64,000 nt of DNA, taken from Agromyces cerinus subsp. cerinus (GTDB taxonomy: Bacteria > Actinomycetota > Actinomycetes > Actinomycetales > Microbacteriaceae). The stretch's first letter is position 1; the number at the start of each line of letters is the position of its first letter. Where the stretch lies: positions 1,178,001 to 1,242,000 of the forward strand of contig NZ_FSRJ01000001.1 in NCBI RefSeq assembly GCF_900142065.1. The letters run 5' to 3'. This document shows, in pieces, positions 9,437 through 19,281 of this stretch. The notes under the pieces were generated by a model. It was not told the origin of the DNA and searched no databases. It was given only the letters and a program-made list of their open reading frames with translations. The position numbers and the translations under genes are program-made.

Positions 9437-10537
9437 TTACGCGCCCGACGGGGCGGTGCCGCCTGGCTCGCCGAGTGCCTCGTCGACGAGGGCGACCATG
9501 CGGTCGGTTCCGTCGCGGAATCCGACGGACGTCGCGGCCTCCCCCATGGCCCGGAGCCGCCCGGCGTCGGAGAGCATCGGCAGCAGGGTCGCGTCGACCC
9601 ACTCGGGCACGAAGTCGGCGTCGTCGACGAGCACCGCGCCGCCCGCGGAGACCACGCCGCCTGCGTTGAAGCGCTGCTCGCCGTTGCCGACGGGGTACGG
9701 CACGAAGGCGGCGGGGATGCCGAGCGCCGAGAGCTCGCACACCGTGGCGGCTCCGGCCCGCGAGACCGCGGCGTCGGCGACGGCGAGGGCGAGATCCATG
9801 CGGTCGGCGTACTCGACCATGCGGTAGTCGGCCACGTCGGGGTCGACGACCTCGGACTTCGCGCCGGTGACGTGCAGCACCTGCCATCCCGCTGCCGTGA
9901 TCGCGTCTGCGGAGTCGACCATCGTGCGGTTGATGCGCCGGGCGCCGAGCGACCCGCCGGTGGCGAGGAGCACGGGTCGCGAGGCGTCGAGGCCGAAATG
10001 GGCGGCCGCCTCGCCCCGGCGAGCGGCCGGATCGAGCGTCTCGATCTCACGGCGCAGCGGCATGCCGACGAGCCGGGCGCCGGGCAGCGGCGTGCCGTCG
10101 AAGGCGACGCCGACGGTCGCGGCGAAGCGGGCGCCCAGCCGGTTCGCGAGCCCGGGGCGCGCGTTCGCCTCGTGGATCGCGACCGGAACACCGGCGCGTC
10201 GCGCGGCCAGGTACGCCGGGGTCGACACGTAGCCGCCGAAGCCCACGACGACGTCGACGCCGCGGTCGCCGATGATGCGGCGAACCGCGGCGATCGATTC
10301 GCGGAAGCGCGCCGGGAAGGCCACCGCCGCACGGTTCGGCCGGCGCGGGAACGGCACCTTCGCGATCGTCAGGAGCTCGTAGCCACGGGCCGGCACGAGC
10401 CGGGCCTCGAGGCCTTCGGCCGTGCCGAGCACGAGCACGGATGCCTCGGGGTCGCGCTCGCGCAACCGGTCGGCGACCGCGAGCAGCGGGTTCACGTGAC
10501 CGGCGGTGCCGCCGCCGGCGAGGAGGTAGGTCGTCAT
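9437..10537 (-). CDS. murG: UDP-GlcNAc--lipid I N-acetylglucosaminyltransferase MurG
   Basis: MurG adds GlcNAc to lipid I at the inner face of the membrane to make lipid II. The 366-residue GT-B enzyme begins with the glycine-rich LAGGGTAGHVNP loop. It contains VVGFGGYVSTPAYLAA and IHEANARPGLANR in the N-domain. TGGSLGARRIN and the SRAGAATVCELSALGIPAAFVPYP donor-site block lie in the C-domain. The ATG overlaps the ftsW stop by 4 nt, coupling the flippase/polymerase partner with MurG. Confidence 0.97.
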   Translation of the reverse strand: MTTYLLAGGGTAGHVNPLLAVADRLRERDPEASVLVLGTAEGLEARLVPARGYELLTIAKVPFPRRPNRAAVAFPARFRESIAAVRRIIGDRGVDVVVGFGGYVSTPAYLAARRAGVPVAIHEANARPGLANRLGARFAATVGVAFDGTPLPGARLVGMPLRREIETLDPAARRGEAAAHFGLDASRPVLLATGGSLGARRINRTMVDSADAITAAGWQVLHVTGAKSEVVDPDVADYRMVEYADRMDLALAVADAAVSRAGAATVCELSALGIPAAFVPYPVGNGEQRFNAGGVVSAGGAVLVDDADFVPEWVDATLLPMLSDAGRLRAMGEAATSVGFRDGTDRMVALVDEALGEPGGTAPSGA

Positions 10538-11802
10538 CGGGCAGCCCTCGATGCTGCGGCGCGACCGCTCTTGCGTGCCGCAGCACGTGCCGCGGCGCGT
10601 GCCGGGGCTTCGGGATCGCGTGCCACCGACAGCACGATGCCGATCGCGAAGAGCGTGGTGAGCAAGGCCGTGCCACCCGCGGAGACGAGCGGCAACGGCA
10701 CACCGAGGATGGGGAAGACGCCGAGCACGACACCGATATTGACACACGCCTGCCCGATGATCCACACGAGCACGGCAGCGGTGGCCGCACGACCGAACGG
10801 CGTGCGCGCGCCGCGCAGCACGCGCCCCAGCGCGACCGCGAGCACGACGAACATCGCGATGACCACGATCGCGCCGATCAGCCCGAGCTCCTCGCCGATG
10901 ATCGCGAAGATGAAGTCGTTGTCGGCCGCGGGCAGCCACGACCACTTCGCGGCCGAGTTGCCGAGGCCCACCCCGAAGACCCCGCCGTTCGCGAGGGCGA
11001 ACGAACCGTGCTGGATCTGCCAGCAGTCGCTGACGGAGTCGCCACTGCCACCACTCGCGCAGTCGGCGTCGAGGAAGGAGGTGATCCGGCGCATACGACT
11101 CTCGCTGGAGACCGCGACGATCGCGAACAGCACGCCGGCCGCGATGATCGGCGGCAGCAGCAGCCGCAGCCGCACGCCGATGAGGAAGAGTGCGCCGAGC
11201 AGCATCGCGCCCATGATCATGACGGTGCCCAGGTCGCCGCCGAGCAGCACGAGGCCGATCGCGCCGCCCCCGACGAGCACGATCGGCAGCACCCCGTGCA
11301 CGAAGTCGCCGAGCTGCGCCTCTTTCTTGGTGACGATGAGGCCCAGCCACAGCACGAGGGCCACCTTGATGAACTCCGAAGGCTGGAACTGCACCGAGCC
11401 GATCTCGAGCCAGTTCGTGTTGCCGCCCTTCTCGACGCCGAGGGGCGTCGCGACGACGAGGAGCTGCGGAATGCAGGAGAGGATCAGCGCCGGCCAGGCG
11501 ATCCGCATCCAGAACGTCTCGGGCATGCGGCTCGCGATGAGCATGATCGGGATGCCGAACACCGCGAAGAGGCCCTGGCGCAACGCCTGCGCATAGAAGC
11601 TCTCGTCTTCGAGGTGCGACTGCACGACGGAGGCCGAGAGCACCATCACGAGCCCGAAGACGACCAGGAAGAGCGTCGTGCCGAGCAGCAGGAAGTAGTC
11701 GGCCGACTCGACGCGGAAGACGCGACCGAGACGGATCCTGGAGGCCGAGACGCCGGTGCGCTCAGGCGCCGGGGAGCGGTTCGCGCGGGGCGGTGTCGCC
11801 AT
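10534..11802 (-). CDS. ftsW: FtsW septal peptidoglycan glycosyltransferase (SEDS family)
   Basis: This SEDS-family integral membrane protein polymerises lipid II at the septum together with the PBP2/FtsI transpeptidase. It has 422 residues and about ten hydrophobic segments. The SEDS blocks NWLEIGSVQFQPSEFIKVAL and NDFIFAIIGEELGLIGA are present, and the C-terminal region has GVPLPLVSAGGTALL. The tail after the last span is Arg/Ala-rich. ATG at 11802 is preceded by GGGAGG at 11811-11816 with 8-nt spacing, so the upstream GTG at 11811 that overlaps this site is unlikely. The start lies 41 nt inside the 3' end of murD. Confidence 0.95.
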   Translation of the reverse strand: MATPPRANRSPAPERTGVSASRIRLGRVFRVESADYFLLLGTTLFLVVFGLVMVLSASVVQSHLEDESFYAQALRQGLFAVFGIPIMLIASRMPETFWMRIAWPALILSCIPQLLVVATPLGVEKGGNTNWLEIGSVQFQPSEFIKVALVLWLGLIVTKKEAQLGDFVHGVLPIVLVGGGAIGLVLLGGDLGTVMIMGAMLLGALFLIGVRLRLLLPPIIAAGVLFAIVAVSSESRMRRITSFLDADCASGGSGDSVSDCWQIQHGSFALANGGVFGVGLGNSAAKWSWLPAADNDFIFAIIGEELGLIGAIVVIAMFVVLAVALGRVLRGARTPFGRAATAAVLVWIIGQACVNIGVVLGVFPILGVPLPLVSAGGTALLTTLFAIGIVLSVARDPEAPARAAARAAARKSGRAAASRAAR

Positions 11803-13303
11803 CCGCCTCACCTCCCAGCATCGATCCGACCGCGTCGTGGAACCGCCGTCCGCGATCGCCGTAGTCGGCGAACTGGTCCATCGACGCCGCAGCGGGCGCG
11901 AGGAGTACGGTGTCGCCCTCTTCAGCGACCGCCGCAGCCAGCGCGACCGCGTCGGGCATCACGGTCTCAGTGTCATCCGTGACCACTTCGAAGAGCGGCA
12001 CCTCGGGCGCGTGTCGGCGGAACGCCGCGACGAGCGCCGCGCGATCGACGCCGATCACGATCGCGGCGCGAAGGCGTGCGACATGGGCTGCCACGAGCGC
12101 ATCCGCATCCACGCCCTTGAGCAGGCCGCCCACGATCCAGACGACCGTGCCGAACGCACGCAATGACGCCTCGGCCGCGTGCGGATTCGTCGCCTTCGAG
12201 TCGTCGACCCAACGGACGCCGCCGGAGACCGCCACCGTCTCGATGCGGTGCGCATCGAGACGGAACGAGCCGAGCGCGTCGTGGATCACGCCGACCGGCA
12301 CGCCGAACGAGCGCGCGAGGGCGGAGGCCGCGAGGATGTTGGCGACCACGTGCGGCGCGCTGAGTCCCCTGGGCTCCAGCTCGTCGAGCGTGATGATCTC
12401 GAGCGCCGCCGAGCGACGGTCGTCGAGGAAGGCGCGGTCGCAGAGGATGCCCTCGACGACGCCGAAGTCGCTCGGCCCCGGCACGTCGAGCCCGAAGCCG
12501 ATGGCGCGCGCGCCCTCTTCGACCTCGGCGTCCTCGACCATGCGTCGGGTCGCCTCGTCGGCGCGGTTGTACACGCACGCGACCTTCGTGTTCTCGTAGA
12601 CGGTCGCCTTGGCATCGCGGTACGCCTCGAACGAGCCGTGCCAGTCGAGATGGTCGTCGGCGATGTTCAGCACCGTGCTCGCCCACGGGTGCAGCGCACC
12701 CGGGCCGGACGTCGGCAGATGGTGCAGCTGGTAACTCGAGAGCTCGACGACGAGCACGTCGAAGCCGCCGGGATCGCGCACGGCATCGAGCACCGGCACG
12801 CCGATGTTGCCGCACGGCGCCGCACGCAGGCCGTTGGCCGCGAGGAACGTCGCCGCCATCTGCACGGTCGTCGTCTTGCCGTTGGTGCCGGTGACGAGGA
12901 TCCACTCGGCGGTGTTGACCTTGTCGCGCACCCGCCAGGCGAGTTCGATGTCGCCCCAGACCGCGATCGACGAGTCGGCCGCCCACGTGAGCACGGGGTG
13001 ATCGGGGTGGAAACCGGGCGAGGCCACGAGCAGCTCGGGTGCGAAGTCGACGACCTCGTCGGGCACGGCGTCGAGCGGATGCCGCAGCAGACCGGCCCCG
13101 ATCACCTCGAGGATGCGCGCACGGTCGTCGTCGACCTCCGGGGCGACCACGAGCACGGTCGCGCCGAGCTCGGTCAGCGTGTCGGCGACGGCGAAGCCCG
13201 TGACGCCGAGGCCCATGACGACGACGCGGAGGCCGCGCCAGTCGGCGTTCCAGCTGGTCAGCGAGTCGAGACGATCGGAGGCGGGCGAAGCGGCATCCGT
13301 CAT
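11762..13303 (-). CDS. murD: UDP-N-acetylmuramoyl-L-alanine--D-glutamate ligase MurD
   Basis: MurD adds D-glutamate to the UDP-MurNAc-amino acid. The 513-residue protein has the N-terminal VMGLGVTGFAVAD dinucleotide-like fold, the ATP loop VTGTNGKTTTV, the NIADDHLDWHGS block and the C-terminal DDSKATNPHAAEASL motif. The ATG at 13303 shares its A with the mraY TGA (TGATG), so translation is coupled. It is longer than E. coli MurD because of loops in the C-terminal half, as usual in Actinobacteria. Confidence 0.96.
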   Translation of the reverse strand: MTDAASPASDRLDSLTSWNADWRGLRVVVMGLGVTGFAVADTLTELGATVLVVAPEVDDDRARILEVIGAGLLRHPLDAVPDEVVDFAPELLVASPGFHPDHPVLTWAADSSIAVWGDIELAWRVRDKVNTAEWILVTGTNGKTTTVQMAATFLAANGLRAAPCGNIGVPVLDAVRDPGGFDVLVVELSSYQLHHLPTSGPGALHPWASTVLNIADDHLDWHGSFEAYRDAKATVYENTKVACVYNRADEATRRMVEDAEVEEGARAIGFGLDVPGPSDFGVVEGILCDRAFLDDRRSAALEIITLDELEPRGLSAPHVVANILAASALARSFGVPVGVIHDALGSFRLDAHRIETVAVSGGVRWVDDSKATNPHAAEASLRAFGTVVWIVGGLLKGVDADALVAAHVARLRAAIVIGVDRAALVAAFRRHAPEVPLFEVVTDDTETVMPDAVALAAAVAEEGDTVLLAPAAASMDQFADYGDRGRRFHDAVGSMLGGEADGDTAPREPLPGA

Positions 13304-14400
13304 CAGCTCTGCAGCCACTCGAAGTAGAAGGCGCCGACGCCCGCTGCCACGAGCAGACCGCCGATGATCCAGAAGCGCACGACGATCGTGACCTCCGCCC
13401 ATCCCTTCAATTCGAAGTGATGGTGGATCGGACTCATCAGGAAGATGCGCTTGCCGTGCGAGAGCTTGAAGTACGCCCGCTGCAGGATGACCGAACCGGT
13501 CTCGATCACGAAGAGGCCGCCGATGAGCAGGAGGAGGAGCTCGGTGCGGCTGACGATCGCGAGTGCCGCGAGCGCACCGCCCAGCGCCAGCGAGCCGGTG
13601 TCGCCCATGTAGATCTTCGCGGGGTTCGTGTTCCACCAGAGGAATCCGATGAGACCGCCGACGATCGCGGTCGCCACGATCGCGATGTCGAGCGGGTCGC
13701 GCACGTCGTAGCAGCGGTACTCGTCGGACGGGTTCAGGCCGACCGACGCGCACGACTGGTTGAACTGCCAGAAGCCGATGATGACGAACGAGCCGATCGC
13801 GAGGATCGAGGCGCCGCCGGCGAGCCCGTCGAGCCCGTCGGTGACGTTGACCGCGTTCGAGGTGCCGACCGCGAGAAGGCAGATCCAGACGACGTAGAGG
13901 ATCACGCCGACGACCGCGCCGAACACCATGAAGTCGAGCGGCAGATCCCTGATGAAGGAGATCTTGGTGTCCGCGGGGGTGACGCCGCGATCGTTCGGGA
14001 ACTGGAGAGCCAGCAGTGCGAAGGCACCGGCGATGACCACCTGCCCTGCGACCTTCGCCCAGCCGCCGAGTCCGAGGCTCTGCTTCTTGCGGGTCTTCAG
14101 GAAGTCGTCGATGAAGCCGACCACGCCGAGCCCGACCATCATGAACAGCACGAGCAGTCCCGTGGCCGTCGGCTTCTCGTCACTGACGAGCAGCGTCGCC
14201 ACGAAGTACCCGAACAGGGTGCCCAGGATGAAGATGATGCCGCCCATGGTGGGCGTGCCGCGCTTGACGTGGTGGCTCTGCGGCCCGTCGTCGCGGATGA
14301 ACTGCCCCCACCCGAGCCGTGTGAACAGCCGGATGAACAGCGGGGTCAGGAACAGCGTGAAGGCGAGCGACAACGCCCCAGCGGTCAGCAGTGCTCTCAC
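13303..14400 (-). CDS. mraY: Phospho-N-acetylmuramoyl-pentapeptide transferase MraY
   Basis: MraY transfers phospho-MurNAc-pentapeptide to undecaprenyl phosphate, giving lipid I in the membrane. The 365-residue protein has about ten hydrophobic segments. It carries the MraY motifs [37 protein letters not shown] and the HHHFELKGW signature. GTG at 14400 is preferred because GGGAG lies 10 nt upstream. An ATG at 14409 would overlap that site. This start lies in a 29-bp sequence duplicated from the end of murF, described separately. Confidence 0.95.
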   Translation of the reverse strand: MRALLTAGALSLAFTLFLTPLFIRLFTRLGWGQFIRDDGPQSHHVKRGTPTMGGIIFILGTLFGYFVATLLVSDEKPTATGLLVLFMMVGLGVVGFIDDFLKTRKKQSLGLGGWAKVAGQVVIAGAFALLALQFPNDRGVTPADTKISFIRDLPLDFMVFGAVVGVILYVVWICLLAVGTSNAVNVTDGLDGLAGGASILAIGSFVIIGFWQFNQSCASVGLNPSDEYRCYDVRDPLDIAIVATAIVGGLIGFLWWNTNPAKIYMGDTGSLALGGALAALAIVSRTELLLLLIGGLFVIETGSVILQRAYFKLSHGKRIFLMSPIHHHFELKGWAEVTIVVRFWIIGGLLVAAGVGAFYFEWLQS

Positions 14401-14501
14401 GCGAACCATTCTCCCAGTCGGTCGTGAGGCAGGTCGGACATCTGCCCGACTTCGCCGATTTCCAGCACAGCGCTCACGCGAACCATTCTCCCAGTCGGTC
14501 G
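14396..14501 (-). repeat. 29-bp direct repeat at the murF-mraY junction with a 26-codon linking ORF
   Basis: Positions 14396-14424 and 14473-14501 are identical over 29 bp, 77 bp apart. The right copy is the true 3' end of murF (residues DRLGEWFA and stop). The left copy carries a vestigial version of the same end plus the mraY GTG. Between them, a GTG at 14477 that overlaps the murF stop opens a 26-codon ORF ending at 14397. That ORF again ends in DRLGEWFA, with its TGA overlapping the mraY GTG. A tandem duplication that kept stop-start coupling explains this arrangement. Confidence 0.8.
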
Positions 14502-15886
14502 CCCAGCAGGCGGAGACCCGCCGAGTTGGACGATTTCACCAAAACCGTGTCGCCGGGGCGCACGGACGACGTGACGAGGTCGAATGCCTCGTCTGCGGAC
14601 TCGACGAAGGCGGATTCGCCGTCCCACGAGCCCTCGTTGATCGCCGTGATGTGCAGGCGTCGCGCGCCCGCTCCCACCACGACGAGTTGCGAGATGCCGA
14701 GCCGCACCGCGAGCAGGCCGATGCGATCGTGCTCCTCGCCCGAGAACTCGCCGAGCTCGCTCATCTCTCCGAGCACCGCGATCGTGCGCGCCTCGGGGTT
14801 CTTCACCTGGGCGAGCGTCTTCAGCGCGGCCGACATCGAGTCGGGGCTCGCGTTGTAGGCGTCGTTGATGATCGTGACGCCGTCGCGACCGCCCATGACC
14901 TGCATGCGCCAGCGCTCGGCGAGGGTCACCTGCTCGAGCGCGGTGACGACCGCGGCGAGCGGCACTCCGAGTTCGACGGATGCCGCGATCGCCGCGAGTG
15001 CGTTCATGACGTGGTGCTCCCCCAGCACCGAGAACTGCACGCGTGCGGACTCGCCGCCCGGAATCGTCACGGTGAAGTCGGTGCCGCGCGCGTGGGCGCG
15101 GATCTCGGTCGCCCGGACGTCAGCCGACTCGCCGAATCCGAACCAGACGACGCGCGCCGCGGTGAGGCCCGCCATGGGCACCACGCGCGGGTCGTCGGCG
15201 TTCAGCACCGCGACATCCGTCTCGATGAGGTCGGTGACCATCTCGGACTTGGCCAGCACGGTCTGCTCGATGCCGCCGAACTCGCCGGCGTGGGCGAGGC
15301 CGACCTTCAGCACGATGCCGACGTCGGGCCGAGCCATGCGCACCAGACGCGCGATCTCGCCGACGCCCGAGGCGCCCATCTCGGCGACGAGGAACTCGGT
15401 CTCGTTCGTGAGCTCGAGCATCGTGATCGGCGCGCCGACCTCGTTGTTGAACGAGGCCCGGGCCGCGACGGTCGGGCCGACGCGCTCGAGCACGGTGCGC
15501 AGGAGGTTCTTGGTGGTCGTCTTGCCGTTCGAGCCGGTCACGCCGACGATGCGCAGTCGCCCGAGGGCGCGCACCCGGCGGACGACCTCGGTCGCGAGCG
15601 CGCCGAGGGCGTCGACCGAATCGGCGACGACGATCTGCGGCACCGGCAGGTCGAGGGCGTGTTCGACGATGAGCAGGGCGGCGCCCTGCTCGGCCGCGGC
15701 CGGGGCGAATCGGTGGCCGTCGTCGAACTCGCCGCGCTTGGCGACGAACACGCCGCCTGCGCCGACCTCTCGGGAATCGGTCGTCACGACGCCGTCGATG
15801 ACGGTGTCGGGCGTGGCAGGGGCGCCGTCGAGTCGGAGCACGCCGGCGGCGGCCGAGGCGATCTCGGCCAAGGTCATGGCGATCAT
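14474..15886 (-). CDS. murF: UDP-N-acetylmuramoyl-tripeptide--D-alanyl-D-alanine ligase MurF
   Basis: MurF adds D-Ala-D-Ala to complete the pentapeptide precursor. The 470-residue protein has the N-terminal [13 protein letters not shown] uridine-binding block, the ATP loop [12 protein letters not shown], the [12 protein letters not shown] segment, the LNADDPRV block and the C-terminal [11 protein letters not shown] motif. ATG at 15886 overlaps the murE TGA (ATGA), so I prefer it to the GTG at 15895 and the ATG at 15877. The 3' end is duplicated upstream of mraY. Confidence 0.96.
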   Translation of the reverse strand: MIAMTLAEIASAAAGVLRLDGAPATPDTVIDGVVTTDSREVGAGGVFVAKRGEFDDGHRFAPAAAEQGAALLIVEHALDLPVPQIVVADSVDALGALATEVVRRVRALGRLRIVGVTGSNGKTTTKNLLRTVLERVGPTVAARASFNNEVGAPITMLELTNETEFLVAEMGASGVGEIARLVRMARPDVGIVLKVGLAHAGEFGGIEQTVLAKSEMVTDLIETDVAVLNADDPRVVPMAGLTAARVVWFGFGESADVRATEIRAHARGTDFTVTIPGGESARVQFSVLGEHHVMNALAAIAASVELGVPLAAVVTALEQVTLAERWRMQVMGGRDGVTIINDAYNASPDSMSAALKTLAQVKNPEARTIAVLGEMSELGEFSGEEHDRIGLLAVRLGISQLVVVGAGARRLHITAINEGSWDGESAFVESADEAFDLVTSSVRPGDTVLVKSSNSAGLRLLGDRLGEWFA

Positions 15887-17430
15887 GCGAGCCACCCCGC
15901 ATCGCGCAGCGCCTGGCGGGAATCATCTCTGGCGGAATACGGGATCTTGACGCCCTTCACTTCGTGGTAGTCCTCGTGACCGGGTCCGGCGTAGAGGATC
16001 GCATCGCCCTCGCCCGCCAGGGCGAGCGCAGCGCGGAACGCCTCGCGCGGATCGGCGATCTCGTGGATCTCGCGCTCGGGAACCGCCTCGCGCGCGCCGG
16101 CGATGAGCGCGGCGCGGATGGAGGCAGGGTCTTCGAACCGCGGATGGAAATCGGTGATGACGACCACGTCGGCGCCGCGGGCGGCGATCGCGCCCATCTC
16201 TGCGCGCTTCGTGGTGTCGCGGTCGCCGTCGGCGCCGAAGACCATGACCACCCGGCCCGCCGTCGAACGACGGATCGCGCCGAGGGTCTGCAGGAACGCG
16301 TCGGGGCTGTGACCGTAGTCGATGTAGACCACCGGGCCGCGGTCGCCCGAGATGCGCTCCGCACGCCCCGGGATGTACGCCTGCACGCCGCCGTCGCGCT
16401 CGAGCGCGGCTCCGATGAGGTCGAGGTCGTATCCGGCCTCGGTGAGCATGACGATCGCGAGGGCGGCGTTGGCGGCCATGTACCAGCCGAGCAGCGGCAC
16501 CTGGGTCTCGATCCGGCGACCGCCGGGCCCCTCGAGTCGGAAGGAGGTGTGGTCGGCGCCCTCTTCGAGCACCGTGATGCGCCAGTCGGCTTCGACGCCG
16601 TCGACCGTGGTGAGGGTCGTCACGGGAATGCGCGACTCGGCGACGAGGCGACGGCCCCACTCGGAGTCGACCGTGACCACGCCGCGTCGCGATCGCTCGG
16701 GCTGGAACAGCTCGCGCTTCGCCTCGAAGTACTCGTCCATCGACGTGTAGTCGTCGAGGTGGTCGTGCGTCAGGTTCGTGAACCCGACGACGTCGAAGAC
16801 GAGCCCGTCGACGCGGTGGCGCGAGAGCGCCTGTGCGGAGACCTCGATGCCGACGGCGCGCACGTCGACCTCGCGCATGCGGGCGAGCAGTGCGTGCAGT
16901 TCGCTCGCCTCGGGAGTCGTGAGGGAGCTCGTCACGGCCTCATCGCCGATGCGTCGCTCCGCCGTGGAGGTGAGGCCGGCCATGATGCCGAGCTGGCGGA
17001 GCATGCCGTACAGCAGGTAGACGACGCTGGTCTTGCCGTTGGTGCCGGTGACGGCGAAGAACGTCGCCGGGTTCTCGGCGGTGCGGTGGATCCACGCCGC
17101 GACCTCGCCGAGCGCCGCGCGCACGTCGTCGGTCACGAGGATCGGGAGGCCGGCATCGGCCGCGCGCTCCGCACCCGCGGCATCGGTGAGCAGCGCGACG
17201 GCGCCCGCCTCACGAGCGGATGCCGCGAAGTCGGCGCCATGGGCGTTGCGCCCGGGCACCCCGACGTACAGGTCGCCGGGCTGGACGCTCTTCGAGGAGA
17301 GGCCGGCTCCGGTCACCTCGAGACCGTCGATCTCGCCGAGCACGGCGAATCCGAACGCTTCGGCGAGGCCGGGAAGCGATCGGGGACTCGGGTGCTTCGG
17401 CCGGAGAGCCGTGAGAGGCGTTCCGGTCAC
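15883..17430 (-). CDS. murE: UDP-MurNAc-tripeptide ligase MurE
   Basis: MurE adds the diamino acid at position 3 of the peptide stem. The 515-residue protein has the N-terminal DSR-equivalent loop (SSKSVQPGDLYVGVPG), the ATP loop VTGTNGKTSVVYL, the TNLTHDHLDDYTSMDEYF block and C-terminal YGHSPDAFLQTL. At the position where meso-DAP enzymes have the DNPR substrate motif, this protein reads DFHPRFEDP. This suggests a different diamino acid such as diaminobutyrate, ornithine or lysine, in line with Microbacteriaceae cell walls. The GTG start lies 13 bp after the ftsI stop. Confidence 0.94.
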   Translation of the reverse strand: MTGTPLTALRPKHPSPRSLPGLAEAFGFAVLGEIDGLEVTGAGLSSKSVQPGDLYVGVPGRNAHGADFAASAREAGAVALLTDAAGAERAADAGLPILVTDDVRAALGEVAAWIHRTAENPATFFAVTGTNGKTSVVYLLYGMLRQLGIMAGLTSTAERRIGDEAVTSSLTTPEASELHALLARMREVDVRAVGIEVSAQALSRHRVDGLVFDVVGFTNLTHDHLDDYTSMDEYFEAKRELFQPERSRRGVVTVDSEWGRRLVAESRIPVTTLTTVDGVEADWRITVLEEGADHTSFRLEGPGGRRIETQVPLLGWYMAANAALAIVMLTEAGYDLDLIGAALERDGGVQAYIPGRAERISGDRGPVVYIDYGHSPDAFLQTLGAIRRSTAGRVVMVFGADGDRDTTKRAEMGAIAARGADVVVITDFHPRFEDPASIRAALIAGAREAVPEREIHEIADPREAFRAALALAGEGDAILYAGPGHEDYHEVKGVKIPYSARDDSRQALRDAGWLA

Positions 17431-17443
17431 GAACCCAACTTTC

Positions 17444-19252
17444 TCACCAGGTGGCTGGCAGCTCGGGCGCCGGGGCGCCGGATGGAACAGTCCGGTACTT
17501 CTTCAGCACCTGGCTCATCACCTCTTGGAAGACGGGAGCGGATGCGGCGGACGAATTCATCTTAACGGGATTCATGATGCTCACCGAAACGACGAACTGC
17601 GGATCGTCGGCCGGGGCGAACCCCGAGACCGACACGAGGTACTCCTTGCGGTACCCGCCTTCGCCGTCGGGGAACTGGGCCGTGCCGGTCTTCGCGGCGA
17701 CCCGGTAGCCCGAGATGTTCCATTCGTCGGAGAGCCATGCCTCCTGGTAGACGCGCTCGAGCATCTCGCTCGTCTCGCGTGCGGCTTCGGAGGAGATCAC
17801 CCGCTCGCCCTTCGACGGGGTCGTCTCCTCGGTGCCGTCGTCGCTGACGCAACCGTCGACGAGGGTGACCGGCATGCGCACACCGTCGTTGGCGATGGTC
17901 TGGTACACGCTCGCGATCTGCACCGCCGTCGTGGTGAGTCCCTGCCCGAACATCGTGGCGTACTTGGTCTGGTTGTCCCAGTCCTCGTCGGGGTCGCCGT
18001 GCAGGTCGCCGGGCTCCTCGGCGAGGAAGCCGACCTCGGTCTCAGCACCGAGGCCGAACTTCAGCATGTCGTCGTAGCGCGCCCGGTCGGTCATCAGCTC
18101 GCCGAACTGCGACATCCCCGTGTTCGAGGACTCGATCAGCACACCGGTGAGCGTCAGCCGCAGGTCCTCGTGGCTCGAACTGTCATTGATGTTGGCCCCG
18201 TTGGGGAACACGATGCGGTACGGCGCGGTGATCTTGCTGAAGGGATCGGCGAGGCCCGCGTTGATCACGGATGCCGCGGTGAGCGCCTTGAACGTCGAGC
18301 CCGGCTCGAACGGCGCGGTGAACGAGCGGGATCCTCGATCGTCCTCGTCGGTCGCGGACGGATTGTTCGGATCGACGGTCGGCACGTCCGCCACGGCGAG
18401 CAGACGCCCGGTCTTCGCCTCCATCACGGTCACGGTCGCCCACTCGGCGCCGGTCTCCTGCACCCGCGCCTCGGCGATGCGCTGCACGGCCCACTGGAGG
18501 TCGGTGTCGATCGTCAGCTTCAGCGTGCCGCCGTCGTGCGCCTGCTTGTGCACGATCTCGGTGCCGGGGATCCGCACCCAGTCCTGCAGGCTGTGCAGGT
18601 AGCTGACCTTGCCGTCCTCGCTCGCGAGGCACTTGTCCTCCGAGAGCTCGAGGCCTGCGACGGGAACGCCGTCCGGGTCGATGAAGCCCACGAGGTTGCC
18701 GGCGACGGCACCGTTCGGGTATCGCCGGCTCGGATGCTGGTACGGCTCGACCCAGGGGATGTCGAGCGCCTTCACCTGCTCGTACGTCTCGGTGTCGACG
18801 AGCTTCGCCACATAGGCGAAGTCCGAGTTCGGGTCGTCGGCGAGTGCGGCGCTGATGATCCCCTGCACCTGGTCGCCCGTGAGCCCGACCACCGCGCCGA
18901 GTTCGGCCGCGATCTGCTCGAGCGGAACGTCGACCTCTTTCGACTTCGTGGGATCGTCGGGATCCGGCACCTCGCGCACCACGTCTCCCTTGGTCGCCTG
19001 CTTGGGCGAGAGCGCGATGTCGTAGCGCATCACGCTGTCGGCGAGCACCTTTCCGTTCGTGTCGACGATGTCGCCGCGCGCGCCGTAGACGGTGACCGGC
19101 TCCGAACGCGCGTCCTGCGCCTGCTCGTTGAGCTCGGCCGCGCGCACGATCTGGATGTCGACGAGGCGGACGACGAAGACGCCGACCAGGGCCAGGAGCA
19201 CTGCAGCGGAGAGCAGGATCCGCCGCATCGGGTGGCGGCTGGTGCGGTTCAT
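17444..19252 (-). CDS. ftsI: Septal transpeptidase FtsI (class B PBP2)
   Basis: This class B penicillin-binding protein cross-links septal peptidoglycan as partner of FtsW. The 602-residue protein has a short cytoplasmic tail, one membrane span (about 11-32), a PBP dimerisation domain and a transpeptidase domain. The catalytic motifs are SxxK at S319-K322 (GSTFK), SxN at S375-N377 (SSN) and KTG in AAKTGTAQF. The protein has no PASTA domain. It lies 29 bp after the ftsL-like gene, in the standard order. Confidence 0.96.
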   Translation of the reverse strand: MNRTSRHPMRRILLSAAVLLALVGVFVVRLVDIQIVRAAELNEQAQDARSEPVTVYGARGDIVDTNGKVLADSVMRYDIALSPKQATKGDVVREVPDPDDPTKSKEVDVPLEQIAAELGAVVGLTGDQVQGIISAALADDPNSDFAYVAKLVDTETYEQVKALDIPWVEPYQHPSRRYPNGAVAGNLVGFIDPDGVPVAGLELSEDKCLASEDGKVSYLHSLQDWVRIPGTEIVHKQAHDGGTLKLTIDTDLQWAVQRIAEARVQETGAEWATVTVMEAKTGRLLAVADVPTVDPNNPSATDEDDRGSRSFTAPFEPGSTFKALTAASVINAGLADPFSKITAPYRIVFPNGANINDSSSHEDLRLTLTGVLIESSNTGMSQFGELMTDRARYDDMLKFGLGAETEVGFLAEEPGDLHGDPDEDWDNQTKYATMFGQGLTTTAVQIASVYQTIANDGVRMPVTLVDGCVSDDGTEETTPSKGERVISSEAARETSEMLERVYQEAWLSDEWNISGYRVAAKTGTAQFPDGEGGYRKEYLVSVSGFAPADDPQFVVSVSIMNPVKMNSSAASAPVFQEVMSQVLKKYRTVPSGAPAPELPATW

Positions 19253-19281
19253 CGAGTGGGTCCTCGCAAGCGGTCGAACGG

